The notes beneath the pieces are model-generated. The model was given only the letters and a program-made list of their open reading frames with translations, was not told the origin of the DNA and made no database searches. A stretch of 64,000 nucleotides of DNA from Drosophila pseudoobscura (Eukaryota > Arthropoda > Insecta > Diptera > Drosophilidae): assembly GCF_009870125.1 (NCBI RefSeq), contig NC_046683.1, positions 8,804,001 to 8,868,000 on the forward strand, read 5' to 3'. Below are positions 53,402-64,000 of this stretch, piece after piece. Position 1 is the first letter of the stretch. The number at the start of each line of letters is the position of its first letter. A program made the position numbers and the translations under genes.

Positions 53402-54655
53402 CATAAAAAACATAAAGGCGAACAAAAAAATCACAGAAAAAACTGGCACGCAAAAAATTACAGAAATACAAGGCTGCAAAAAAGTGGACAAAAAGGGAAG
53501 AGAAGAGAAACGGATCGTAAAACGCGATTCCTGGTAGCGTAGGTAACGGTTCACTCAGCTTAACCCCTTTCTGGACCGGGCGGAACAATTGCAAATTGTA
53601 TTTGTAGAGCGAAAAGGGGTTAAAAAACAGGCAGAAAGAGAGAGTGTGAGAGAGAGAGAGAGAGAGAGCGTGAGCGAGAGGGCGGGCGGGTTCGGTCTCC
53701 TTTCTTTCCTGTTATGCTGCTGTTTTTCTGGGTGAAGAAGGATATTTTCAGGTATCCGCTGATGCGATGTTCATCCTTGTAACAGGAGCCTGTTATGCTG
53801 TTCTTTAAAAACAGCTCTTTTGAGCAATGTCCCTTCTTACTGATTTTTCTTCATTTTATCGTGTGGTCATAGGTTTGAAAGTTTAACAGCAATCCTGTTC
53901 CAAAGCTCCCGATGCTCCGCTCTTTCTGTTACTATAAATCTGTAAATCTGCCCCTGCTCTGTTAGTAGTGCTGCCTCCCTCTCTCTCTGGGTTTGCTCTG
54001 CTTCTCTGCTGCTTTCAGGTCTGTTTTTTTTAGCGGATCGTAAAGTAATAAAAACATAAAAAAGACGAACGACCGACCAGGACATAAATTAGAGAAAGAA
54101 CAAAACAGTAAAATGTGGAACGGGAACGGGAACACATGCCAGGACGAAGGGTTAAAAAAATGCGTGCACTTTTTTATGACTTGGTCAGCGAATGGGTTAA
54201 GCAATGCCCAAAATAGCAATCGATTTTTCTGGTTAATTTTTATGCCCGTTGTTATTTTTTCGGGACTATTTTGCTTCAGATTTTTTGTTTGAGTTTTATG
54301 CTCGGGACTTTCGATATTCGTATCTTGCCTTAGTTTTTTTTCGGGATTACTTTAGTTTCTTTTACAAATTACTTTGGTATTTGTTGTATATTTTTGGGAA
54401 ATTGTAAAAACTGCTGGCTGCTGGCCTGGACAATGGTACAATTTTTGTTGTGTCTTGACTTTGGTAGGCAGCGGACTTTTTTCATCTTGAAGATGAGCAT
54501 TTTCCAGCATTTTTCGAGGGCCGCTTAACATAAAGGCGCAATTACCATTAACCCCTTTGTGGGCCCCTGACTTAACCCCGCGGGACTCGGTTGACTTTCC
54601 AAGATGCCGACCCGACAATAAAACTGTCGCATAAGTCAGATCCGCGCCGGGTTAA
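53402..54655. promoter_or_regulatory. Candidate gap-gene-regulated enhancer (Kruppel/Hunchback/Caudal-like sites)
   Basis: Seven GGGTTAA words (Kruppel core) lie at 53561, 53616, 54149, 54194, 54548, 54572 and 54649 on either strand. About 0.15 would be expected in this length. Eight CATAAA/TTTATG words (Caudal core) lie at 53402, 53411, 54055, 54083, 54173, 54239, 54295 and 54529. Three of these extend to ATAAAAAA, the Hunchback core (53402, 54055, 54170). A single GGATTA is at 54344. This mix typifies blastoderm stripe enhancers. The target could be runt, 35 kb away, or a gene beyond the window. Confidence 0.45.
53649..53668. repeat. (GA)n microsatellite
   Basis: Ten GA units inside the candidate enhancer; could bind GAGA factor. 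Confidence 0.9.
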
Positions 54656-57130
54656 ACAATGCCGAGAACACCGCACAGCCGACACAAAAATTATAAATAT
54701 TAATATTTTCCCTCGCTTAATATCTTAACCTGCTGTTTGTCTGTCTTTCTTAATATTTCTTAATATCTTAACCTGCTGCTGCTGTCCGTTTGCTTTGATG
54801 ATCCCTCTCGGTCCGGCCCCAACTCTGCTGCATTTTTTTCAATTAATTTCTTTTTTCTCAGGCTGTCTGTCCAGTGCGCCATGTGTTCCACTCTGCCCGA
54901 AAACGGGGGGAAAGAGAGAGGCTGATAGTTGGTCTACACTCGTACGAAGGAAAGGGAGAGAAGGAGAGCCACTGACCAGGGCAGAGAGGGGCCTCAAAAT
55001 TTTTATGGGCCCTAACAAATTTGTACAAATTGCTGTGGTATCGGCTCGATGGCTCTTCCTTTTCCTCTACCCATCTCTGTCGCCCTCACTCGTTCACGCC
55101 ATCTCCCTCTCCCTCTCTCTCGCAATTAGTGTGGTCGTGTTGAGACACCAAAATTGGGCCACACTGTTCTCCGTGGTGGCTCCATGTGAAAAAGGCCCGT
55201 CTCCCATCTCGTCTCGTCTCGTCTCAATCGGTAAAAATCACAAAAACGAAAAGGCACAAAGAAAATCGAAGGAGAAAATCGTTGAATGACCATGGAAAAC
55301 CCATCGAAGTTGTTATGCTCTAATTAAATTTATTTCTTTGGATGGAAATAATTGAGGGAAATTAGGAAAAAGCCAAAGGTGTGGGAGGAAAAGCAAGTGT
55401 TTTTATTGCGGGAAATCTTCAATCGAAGAGCCCGAATGATAGGATTTAAATATCTCCCTATCGTCTGATATCTTACCCATTTGGACGAGGCGCGGACGAG
55501 CTGTATCTACAGGATACAGTATGCGGTATGCCAAAAGCGTGAAGCCCTTTAAGAACGGCAGGCAAGGCCCTTTGTTTTGGGCTTTACGGACCAGTCGTGG
55601 TCCAGAGACTAGTAGGCTGCCACACACAAAAGAGTTCACACGGGGCATGGCCAGTGTATTGCACCGCCCCCGACCTGCCGCCTGATTGCACTGCCCTTGT
55701 GAACGCCTCAATCAACATGTCGTGGCCATGTCTAAGCCGATGGAAGCCATTCTGGCCAACATTTGGCCACAAGTGCAAGCCCACAAAATGCAGTTGGTTT
55801 TGTCTGTGTTTGTCCAGTCGAAAAGTGCAACACAGTGGGGTTCCTCTCCATCTCCGACCACCTCTCATAAGGCCTTTATCCGTATCTATCCGCCACCTCC
55901 AATGCTCGCACCCCCCCCACCATCCGACCCAATCGAGACAAACAGTTTTGAGGACCCGAAAAGGGCAGACAGAAGTCCAGGCAGAGCCCGAGCAAGGCAA
56001 GGACATTGGGGCGCGGACGAGGGACGACGGACTTTGGGGGCCTGTAATGAACACCCCTTTAAGCCCCAGTCTGAAAATCGCCTTAATTAAGGTGAAATAT
56101 TAATGCACTCGAATCCAGGACGGGGATACCGACTTTATTTAATAAAATCAATTTCATATCATAAATTTTAATCTGCCACATGAGGCGGCTCGCCAGCATG
56201 GCGTAGGGGTGCTGGGGGTTGAAGCTCCTGTTCCATCATCTGGGTGCCACATATTAATTCCTGTTTCGCACTCCTCGTGCGTTTCACGGACATGCCGTAA
56301 ATAGTTGCCAGGATGTTGCATGGCTGTTTTGCCCTTCCCCATCCCCATCCCCATCGCCCTCCGCTCTCCACTCTTGCTGCCGCCGCGTTGCTGCATTTAT
56401 TAATAATTATAATGTCTGCGCTTGTCCTGTGCGTCCTCTCCTCTGAATTTTGGATCCTTTTTTGGTGCGGGCTGGGGGCGGTAGGGCAAGGTCCTGCAGT
56501 TGCCGTTTCAGTCCGAGGTTTGGTATCCTCCGACCTCCGGCATTCATAAATCGCAGCTCATTTCGGTGTGGCCACGGAATGCACACGCATAATTATTTCG
56601 GCCTGCAGTTTTGGCTGTGGCCTCGAATCTGGCCGTTGATTGGGGGGGGGGCGGACACGGCCATGGGTAGCCGGCAGCATGGGGAAACAGAAATGTGGCA
56701 GACAGGAGACGGGAGACGGGAGACAGGAGTGTGTGCCAGCGTGGCTTGCCCCGGCTTAGAGCCATTTTTGGGTGGACACGAGATGGTCGTGGGATGGTGT
56801 GGGATTCGTTGGAGAAGAATGCAGAGGATGCATGTATGTCCCTTATTTTGCATTCAAATTAACTGAAGTTTGAAAGAAATTCTTTATTGGGAAACTCTGC
56901 TCTGCTCTTCGATAATTTCTGGATCTCTGCTCTGAGGTCTATCCTCATGTGGCAGCAGCAATTTAGTTGTAAATTTATAGGACAGAAGCCGAGATTAGTT
57001 TGCATAGTCTATGCCCCTGCTGCCATCTCTTATCCGCTTTTTATGAGCCCCCGAGAGGAAGGCGGAATCAAAAGTAGATGTAGTCCGAAAACAAGGGATG
57101 AGTCGGGACAGAGTCTGAACACAGGGGCTA

Positions 57131-57156
57131 AGGATGAGGATGAGGATGAGGATGAG
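57131..57156. repeat. (GGATGA)n repeat
   Basis: Four GGATGA units. Confidence 0.85.
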
Positions 57157-57404
57157 CTGCTGGGGGCAATTGAATCCGAGGCGCGAAATTGCGAAATTAA
57201 ATTTGCAGTTATTGCCCAACCATGGAGAATTGGTTAGCACAGTCTGTCTAACGGTATCGATGGTATCTCATGCCCCTCGGCCCCTGCCCCTGCCCCTACC
57301 CCTGGCCACAGTAATTGCCACAGTCACGGATTGAGTAAGACATCCCGGCATTCGGAGGCTGAGAACGGGAATGGGAATGGAAACTGCAGTGCAGATGTAT
57401 CTCG

Positions 57405-57429
57405 GTATCTGTATCTGTATCTGTATCTG
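57405..57429. repeat. (GTATCT)n repeat
   Basis: Four GTATCT units; related GATACA arrays lie at about 58561-58605. Confidence 0.85.
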
Positions 57430-57808
57430 GGAGCCGCTGCTCTTTTTAGCTGGCAATTTTATGGCATTATAAATGGCCTCTTGCCATTTGCATTGAAATA
57501 GCGTCATCTGGTTAACCCCAAGAAAAGAAGGAAGCCCCAAAGAATGGTCTTCTAAGGAAAGGATAATGAAAGGCAGAGGAAGAGGTTTGTAAAGCTACAG
57601 ATACTTTCGGATTAAAACTGCAACTCTAACAGAAAACTAATGAAAAAACAAAAACAGTAGACTTCCGGCTATGATATTATAGGAAATTTGATGGATACCA
57701 AGAACCATAGCTGCACTAGGCAGGATCATTATACCAAAAGTAAATGAACAAAAAATCGTTATTATTAGCTAGGTAATTTTACTGTAATATTTGGATAGTC
57801 TTCTTGAA

Positions 57809-57828
57809 TCAACCCCCGGCTCACTCGC
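57809..57828 (+). repeat. 20-bp GC-rich dispersed repeat, copy C
   Basis: TCAACCCCCGGCTCACTCGC, identical to copy B, followed by a related CTCGCTCGG tail. Confidence 0.75.
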
Positions 57829-59220
57829 TTCCCTCGCTCGGCTCGCTGGCGCCAATATGAGTAAAGAGTAAAGAAAGATATAAAATAAAAGTAAATAATA
57901 AAGGAAATAAAAGAATTCACAAAGCAAAGGGCCACAAACGGTATTGTATTTACTTTCCGGCAAGGAAATCGTTTCATAAAATTCAGTCGTCACCAAAAAC
58001 CACTTTAAAGAGCACCGGGATACGTGTATCTCTCTCCGGGGTAGATGGATATCCCTTGCCTGGTGCCGTTTCAAAAGAGTTTCATATTTGGTGGCACCAA
58101 ATATTCCCTCCATTTATTTGCATCACCTCGTCCTCGTCCGCGCCCTTCCTTCGGTCGTGTCTCAAAGTGAATCGCTGAAATTGCCACCAAAAAGCAATTG
58201 TGGAGAGGAGAAATCCATTTCAGGTTATCCGCGAATTTCAATCAGTCCCAGGCGGCCTTCATTGACAACCAAATGGGGATTGGGTTTGGGATTTTGGGGG
58301 GAGGGGGGAGGGAATGGTGTTCGGGAGTGGGGCAGTCAGGGAGGTGGCTCTTTTGGGCCGCATAAAAATAAACACAAAGGGCATACGTGAGATGCCGGAG
58401 ATACAGTTGGGGGCTGTAGCACACGCTCCACTCGATTTAAAGGCATTTTGAAAATATTCACTCGGTGAAAAATTGCCCTAGGAAAATCCACTTAAGCAGC
58501 TTTGACAAAACTACCGAAGAAGTTGATGAAGACCCACTCTTCGGGTGGGTGCCAGTGGATGCAGATACAGATACAGAGCAAGCTAGAGCTACAGATACAG
58601 ATACATCCACAGCTGGCTAAGATTTATGGCATCTTTTACATGGCAACCCGTCAGCCTCCCCGCCCCCTTCACCCTCTCGAAAGAGTTGTGCGTACCAAAG
58701 GCAGGGAATCTAGGGAAAATCTCATCAAATTTGTTTAAATGCCCATAAATCTATTCGGGCAGCTGCAGCCTCTAAAAAGCGGGGAGGGGAGTGCAGGGGG
58801 GGTTGATGGAAGGATGGCGATGATCGGGCTTAAGCTTCGTGTAAACAATCATTAAAAATCATTAACCATTGGCGCCACTTTCTCATAATAAACGATGCTC
58901 CGTAGTTACCGAAACTCCCCGAGCTGAAACCGAAACGGAAAGCGAAAAAGCTGCAGATAGATACACATGTATCTGGGAGATACTCTGGCATCAGTGCATC
59001 TTTGTTTATGCAATGGCAGCGTGAGAAATTCGCCAAGCCACGCCACGCCACGCCACGCCCCACCCTCTAGACCTCTGGCTCTTCTGGCAGGCCATAAAAA
59101 CCGCGTTAGCCATAAACAAAAATCAACGCAGAAGCACAAAAAAAATTCCAAAACAGAAATTATTTGGTTTTCTGGTCATGCCCGAAAGAGCAAGGCGCCA
59201 AACTACAAGATACATCCACG

Positions 59221-59246
59221 AGTGCGAGTGCGAGTGCGAGTGCGAG
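59221..59246. repeat. (GTGCGA)n repeat
   Basis: Four GTGCGA units. Confidence 0.85.
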
Positions 59247-62200
59247 ATCCATCCAAAAACACACAGACAAATCTATGACCGTACTTTCGGGCCCAAGTCG
59301 ATCCAGCAAACAGAACCGAATTTTTATTGGAAACATTTTTATGGGACGGCGTTTTTATGGCCCAGGCTCCCAGTACAAAAACAAAAAGAGAGAAAACCAT
59401 CGCGTAACAAAATAGCAAATCGAAAACATCCAAAATAATTAAACAACAAATTGCGCACAAAACCAATAAACAAAATATAAAACAAAGAGAGAGAGAGGGG
59501 GAGGGAAAAACTAAGGAGGGAAAACCGGGAAAGGGGCAGAGATAATCAATCAATTGGAGTGTGGGAGGAGTGGCCTTGTTAGGGCATCATTTCATGGATC
59601 CATGTTATATGATAAATGGGCTACTCTTTGGGGTTCAAAGTTCGTTTATTAAAGGAACTCGTTGATCAAAGAGGATTTTTAAAGAACCATTCTGAATGGC
59701 CTGGAGAACTATTTTCTGAGCGTGATCTCTTCCTGACTAAAAGCCCTATACAACATCATAAATAGTCTATTTTACCCTAGTAGAGGGGATCTTTCAGAGT
59801 GTTTTCTTCTTCTCCTCATGTAAATGGATTTTTCATAGCGTGTGTGCCCCATGGACTATCCAGAGTAAGCACTTGATCCTCATTGATCAAAATCAAAATA
59901 GCACATACATTTTCTGAACCTTGTAGACCTTTTGATCCAGATCTAAAATCCAATAACTATATTACATCCTGCACTCATTCGATAACATTTTTTATTTCTT
60001 AACGAAAATCTATTAAACTCTTGCTTTCTTTATCAATAAATAGACCTGTAAAGCTTGGTTTAAGCCTCACTGTAATTCCCAACTGGTTCTGGCATCGCGG
60101 AGGTGATCTTCCCTGGGCTTTTGACCTACATATTGTATACCTCTGACGCCTTGGTGTAAGGGTATATGAATATAGTGATTTGGACGTTGTGAATCTATTC
60201 TCAACTATGGCAGGGAAATGCTTTACGGCTGTTCCCCTCCTTGTTGCAGTTTCGTCGGGCTCTTGAGTCCAAGGATACTTCGACTTTTGGACTAAATGAA
60301 AAATAGCGAATGGTAGGTTTCAATTGTTTGTTTTTAGGTAGAATAATTACTTCATGTTCGATGGAATATGACATTTTTTTCAACAATCAATCTAACATTT
60401 CATGGGGAAAATAACCCAACCTCTAGAGTGCTTATAGGGCTGGAGTGTAGCTTAATCATCCCATCCTCATACCAATTTAAAAAATCCCTCAATTCCAGAC
60501 AAAAACCAGCAGCTTAGAAGCTACTTACAAGTATCCAAATAAACAAGAAGCCGCAACCACATCCCCAATCTTTTTTTATACCCATATACTGTACATGTCT
60601 CCAACCAAATCTCAATTGTTTCGAGACCGCCCACCCCTCCCTCGACGGAGACGGAGATGGAGCTATAAATCTGAGCGTCAAACGGGGAGCGCCACGGAAT
60701 AATCAGAAATCAATACAATCTGCGTAATATGTTTTATGCGTTTGGCTTCTACTGGGTCTGGCTCTGTCTTCTTTGCCATTTTTCCAAGCAATTGAGTTTG
60801 ATGATGCCACACATATCCCACTCCTGCCTCCCGCCACCCGCCTCCTGCCTCCCGCCTCCTGCCTCCTGCTACTCCTTCGATTAAGCCGCAGCCCGAGGGC
60901 CATGACGTGACTTTTGCCATTTCTTTTGCTGCTCTCGACGATAATCAAAAATCACGCACACAATGGATCCTGTAATAGTTGAATTGAATTGCCCTTTGCC
61001 TGTGTGCTGTGTGCTGTGGCTCTGTGGGTCTTTGGGTGGTTGTGTTCCAGCATGTCCTTGTCTCTCCCCCCCCAGACTCCATGTTGACTTTATTGGCCTC
61101 ATTGCAGGAGGAAAACGAGAAAGAGGATGAGAATGAGAATGAGGATGACGATGAGCTGCAACTCCCATTTCCTACACCCCCCTCACCGCCTCTATGACAT
61201 GCTTTGACATAGCCGCCCCACCCCAGCCGCCAGCCGCCTTAAACAGAACCACTCTCCGGCACCCCAACCAAAACGACCACGCCCCCCACTCGGCCGGGGC
61301 CCAAGACAACCCTCATGGGCACATGGCGGCATCGGCATCATTACACGGCCGCGTCGCACGCAAAATTGTGCGAAATTTGGTGAGCCGCGTGTGGCAAGTC
61401 GTGTGGCGGATTCAATTCGCAAACTTTCCAGCCCCAGATACGCGTAGAAGTACACAGCTACAGATACTTTTGCCTCCCGCCTCCACCCAGAATACAGACC
61501 AAAACCCATTCCCATCCTCTGAGCTCAGCTTTGTTCTTTGGGAGTTTGGGAAAACATTTAAAGAGCGATTGGGAAACAGCAGCAGCAGCTGATGGAACAC
61601 TACTAGAGTACGGATGGGTCTTTGAAAGGGGACACTGCAAAGGGGACACGTGAAAGGCATACAAATTATTGTGAGAGTATATTCAGACTTAATGCAAATT
61701 TGCAATATAAATTGACAGCCATATGGCTGTTTCCTTCTGATAAAGATCTTATATGAGAAATTTCTGGAAAAGCATTTCCATTCTGGCGTTACGTTTTCGT
61801 CGTACATAACAACATGAAAAAGTCAAATTTGTAAAACAAATTTGTTCTATTTTAATAGCTATTAAGTAGCCCTATGATCGCTAAAAAAAATGACAACAAT
61901 TGGACATACGGGTTTAAAAATACAAGCCAAAATATGACCTAACCTTTCGTTACAAAAAATAAGAGGTGGCTTTTGGAATTGGATTACAAAATTGCCAAAC
62001 TCTGAGAATTGAATGGGAATATCTGTACAAGATTTTGTAAGCTTATAGATGAAGTATTGATTGTTGATTTTCCATGTTAACAAAAATAGGAACCTTTTCT
62101 GCATTTTATACGCGATACTCAAAATGAGTATATATATTAGATTTGTGGTGAAAATGGATGTGTGGATCCACATTCCTGTGATATCGGACCTTGACCAGTT

Positions 62201-62274
62201 AGTTTCAAAACGTATATTTCAAAATTTCGTTCCCCTCAGTAAGAACAATAAGAATCCAAAATCCAAAAATTATA

Positions 62275-62392
62275 CAATAAAAATCAAAAATAATAATTAT
62301 TCAATAAAAATAAAAAATAATAATTATTCAATAAAAATCAAAAATAATAATTATAATAATAATTATTCAATAAAAATCAAAAATTATTATAA
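62275..62392. repeat. AT-rich minisatellite, about 27-bp unit
   Basis: Four diverged copies of a unit beginning AATAAAAATCAAAAATAATA, one carrying a small internal expansion. Confidence 0.85.
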
Positions 62393-62445
62393 TACTAATT
62401 TTATGTCTCTCTCGCACGCACTCTTTGCCGTGTCGTGCAATGTTA

Positions 62446-62459
62446 GCGCCGTCTGGTGG
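62446..62459 (-). promoter_or_regulatory. CTCF-like binding site
   Basis: The minus strand reads CCACCAGACGGCGC, matching 13 of 14 positions of CCASYAGRKGGCRS. Same orientation as the site at 6061-6074. A TATA-like TATAAATA follows about 30 bp later, with no evident gene. Confidence 0.4.
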
Positions 62460-64000
62460 AGGAGAGCCATACTGATTAAGTATCGGGTATAAATATAGAG
62501 TATAATAAGACTTAAAAAATATGTCGTTGGTTGAGCTTGTGCCAATTTTCTGGGATTTTTTGTAGATACAGAGACACAACGCTTCTACTACGGGGGAATT
62601 CTCGAGGAAGAACTCCTTGAATGCACAAAAAACTCCATTGGAACACCCAGAACTCCCACCATCTCGAGATATGTACAGCACCAGAAATCGTTGGATTGTT
62701 CGGCCTGTCTCGGACATTCATCAATTGTCCAATGAAAATATTGACAAGTTTTTTACGAGCTGGTTGAGTGATCTGATCTGTTCTGATCCACTATGATGAT
62801 CAGATGTGTCCGTTCCGCATCGTTGGACCGTGTTTTTCGGGGGCACTCCTCACACCGCTCACCCCGTCTGGGATTCTCGTAAATTAAAACATCAGGCTCG
62901 AGGCAATGACGTCGTAAAGAAATAAATAAAACATCAAACACTAGAGCTGCAACTGAGAAACGGCAGTGGAAAATCTATTGACTCTGGGACGGGGGGCAAA
63001 CAATGCCTAGGTTCGAGGCGACAAAAGGACATCTACCGTATGCCGTATTGGGTGATATAGGGAGAAAGGATGAAAAGGAAGACATCGAATGTCAAAGTCT
63101 CCGCTTTGTCTGACAGAAACTGGGCGCTGACTAGACAAAAGGGGGCTGATCGTGTTGGAAAACTCTCGCACACCAACAACAGCAAATAAGGACAAAAAGG
63201 ACACTGCGAGTGTATCCCTCTCTCTCTGCTGACTTCTGCCCTGCTATCAAATGCTATCTGTCTCTCTGTCTGTGTCTCATTTCTCGTCTCGCTTTCCTTC
63301 TATTCGAATGAATCCTTTGTCTCGGGGCCAGGATCAATGAAAACGCTGAGCGCTCGACAATGAATGAAAATGCTCGATCCCGATCCCGATCCCGATCCCG
63401 TTCCTGTTCCCGATCCCTTGCGAGGCACCGAGGCTGCGTGGCTGTGACAGTTTCTGGCCTGACAAACAAACGCAATGTTATCCATTGTCGCAAAATGCTA
63501 CTAAGAATTATGTTGTGCTCTCGACACAACGGCAGCCAAAAACGACAAAAATTCTATTAAATAAAATTAATGTCCTTTTTTTTCTAGCTCTGACTCGGGG
63601 ATCCGACTCCGACTCCTGCAGCGGATGCAACGACAAATATTTGTAAACGCGCCCTTTTTTTTACCTTTGGTTTTCCACTGCCGTGCCCAAGGGGTGTGCA
63701 CCGTTGAGGGGGGCTATTATTAGAGGGAGAAGGGGGGAGGCCGGGCAGCTGAAGTGCGGCACCACACGCCCAGCCATTTTCGAGGAGATTGGGAGGATGG
63801 ATCGCTGGAAAAGTTTGAAGAGAAAACTTCGAGTATGGAGAAAAGTCGGTGTGCGGATAGGTTTTTCCGTAAATCCTCGTCTGTCGAAGGGTATCGCAGA
63901 AAATTGAGTAAATTATGGTACAGTTTGTGGATATATCTTTGAATATATCTATCTATATATTTATGTATGTACACTTTTGTGGAATCATCTAAAAGTTATT
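62460..64000. other. Gene-free DNA to window end
   Basis: No gene is supported. A CCCGAT repeat lies at 63375-63400. The remaining frames are short and without coding character. Confidence 0.5.
63375..63400. repeat. (CGATCC)n repeat
   Basis: Four CGATCC units. Confidence 0.85.

Larger units (their letters stand above)
54656..62274. other. Gene-free DNA
   Basis: No gene is supported. Contents include short-unit repeats (listed separately), four CATAAA/TTTATG words at about 59090-59360, one Motif-1-like GGCCACACTG near 55150 and a hairpin pairing TATACC (60136-60141) with GGGTATA (60160-60166), another possible small-element remnant. Confidence 0.5.

Noticed and set aside
62487..62495. TATAAATA box near the second CTCF-like site
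   Set aside because: No initiator at the right distance and no open frame downstream.

Overview
The window is nuclear DNA from a fly of the genus Drosophila. A Runt-domain gene with a C-terminal VWRPY and a clan-CYP3 cytochrome P450 nearly identical to my memory of melanogaster CYP6V1 sit side by side, as I recall for run and Cyp6v1 at cytological position 19E on the melanogaster X. The proteins differ from melanogaster in their low-complexity parts. The heavy load of CA/GT, CT/GA and short-unit repeats would suit an obscura-group species, but that assignment is inference. Only about 5% of the 64 kb is protein coding. There is no sign of bacterial, viral or organellar DNA.

Layout: (1) 81-497, + strand, a 138-residue acidic protein I do not recognise. 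(2) 498-15238, gene-free DNA with simple repeats, a CTCF-like site (6061-6074) and Helitron-like hairpins (11873-12262). (3) 15239-18505, runt on the minus strand: TATA box and initiator, a 431-nt 5' UTR with one tiny upstream ORF, two coding exons (562 aa), and a candidate poly(A) signal. (4) 18506-44735, runt upstream DNA, with a Bicoid/Zelda-like site cluster at 21674-21899, a GATC-rich motif family, a perfect 22-bp palindrome beside a TATA-like box, a possible cryptic promoter near 30.8 kb and two copies of a 20-bp GC-rich repeat. (5) 44736-48066, Cyp6v1 on the minus strand, three coding exons (522 aa). (6) 48067-64000, gene-free DNA with a very dense cluster of Kruppel-, Hunchback- and Caudal-like sites at 53402-54655, a third copy of the 20-bp repeat, an AT minisatellite and a second CTCF-like site (62446-62459).

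How the parts may work together: runt is a pair-rule and sex-determination transcription factor controlled by many enhancers scattered over tens of kilobases. The large non-coding deserts and their clustered maternal/gap-factor motifs fit that. Cyp6v1 is a microsomal P450 of no known link to runt and may simply sit inside runt's regulatory landscape. The two CTCF-like sites near the window ends would be natural domain boundaries, but this is a motif-based guess. The most noteworthy undescribed signals are the 53.4-54.7 kb site cluster, the 21.7-21.9 kb cluster and the exact 20-bp repeat present three times.
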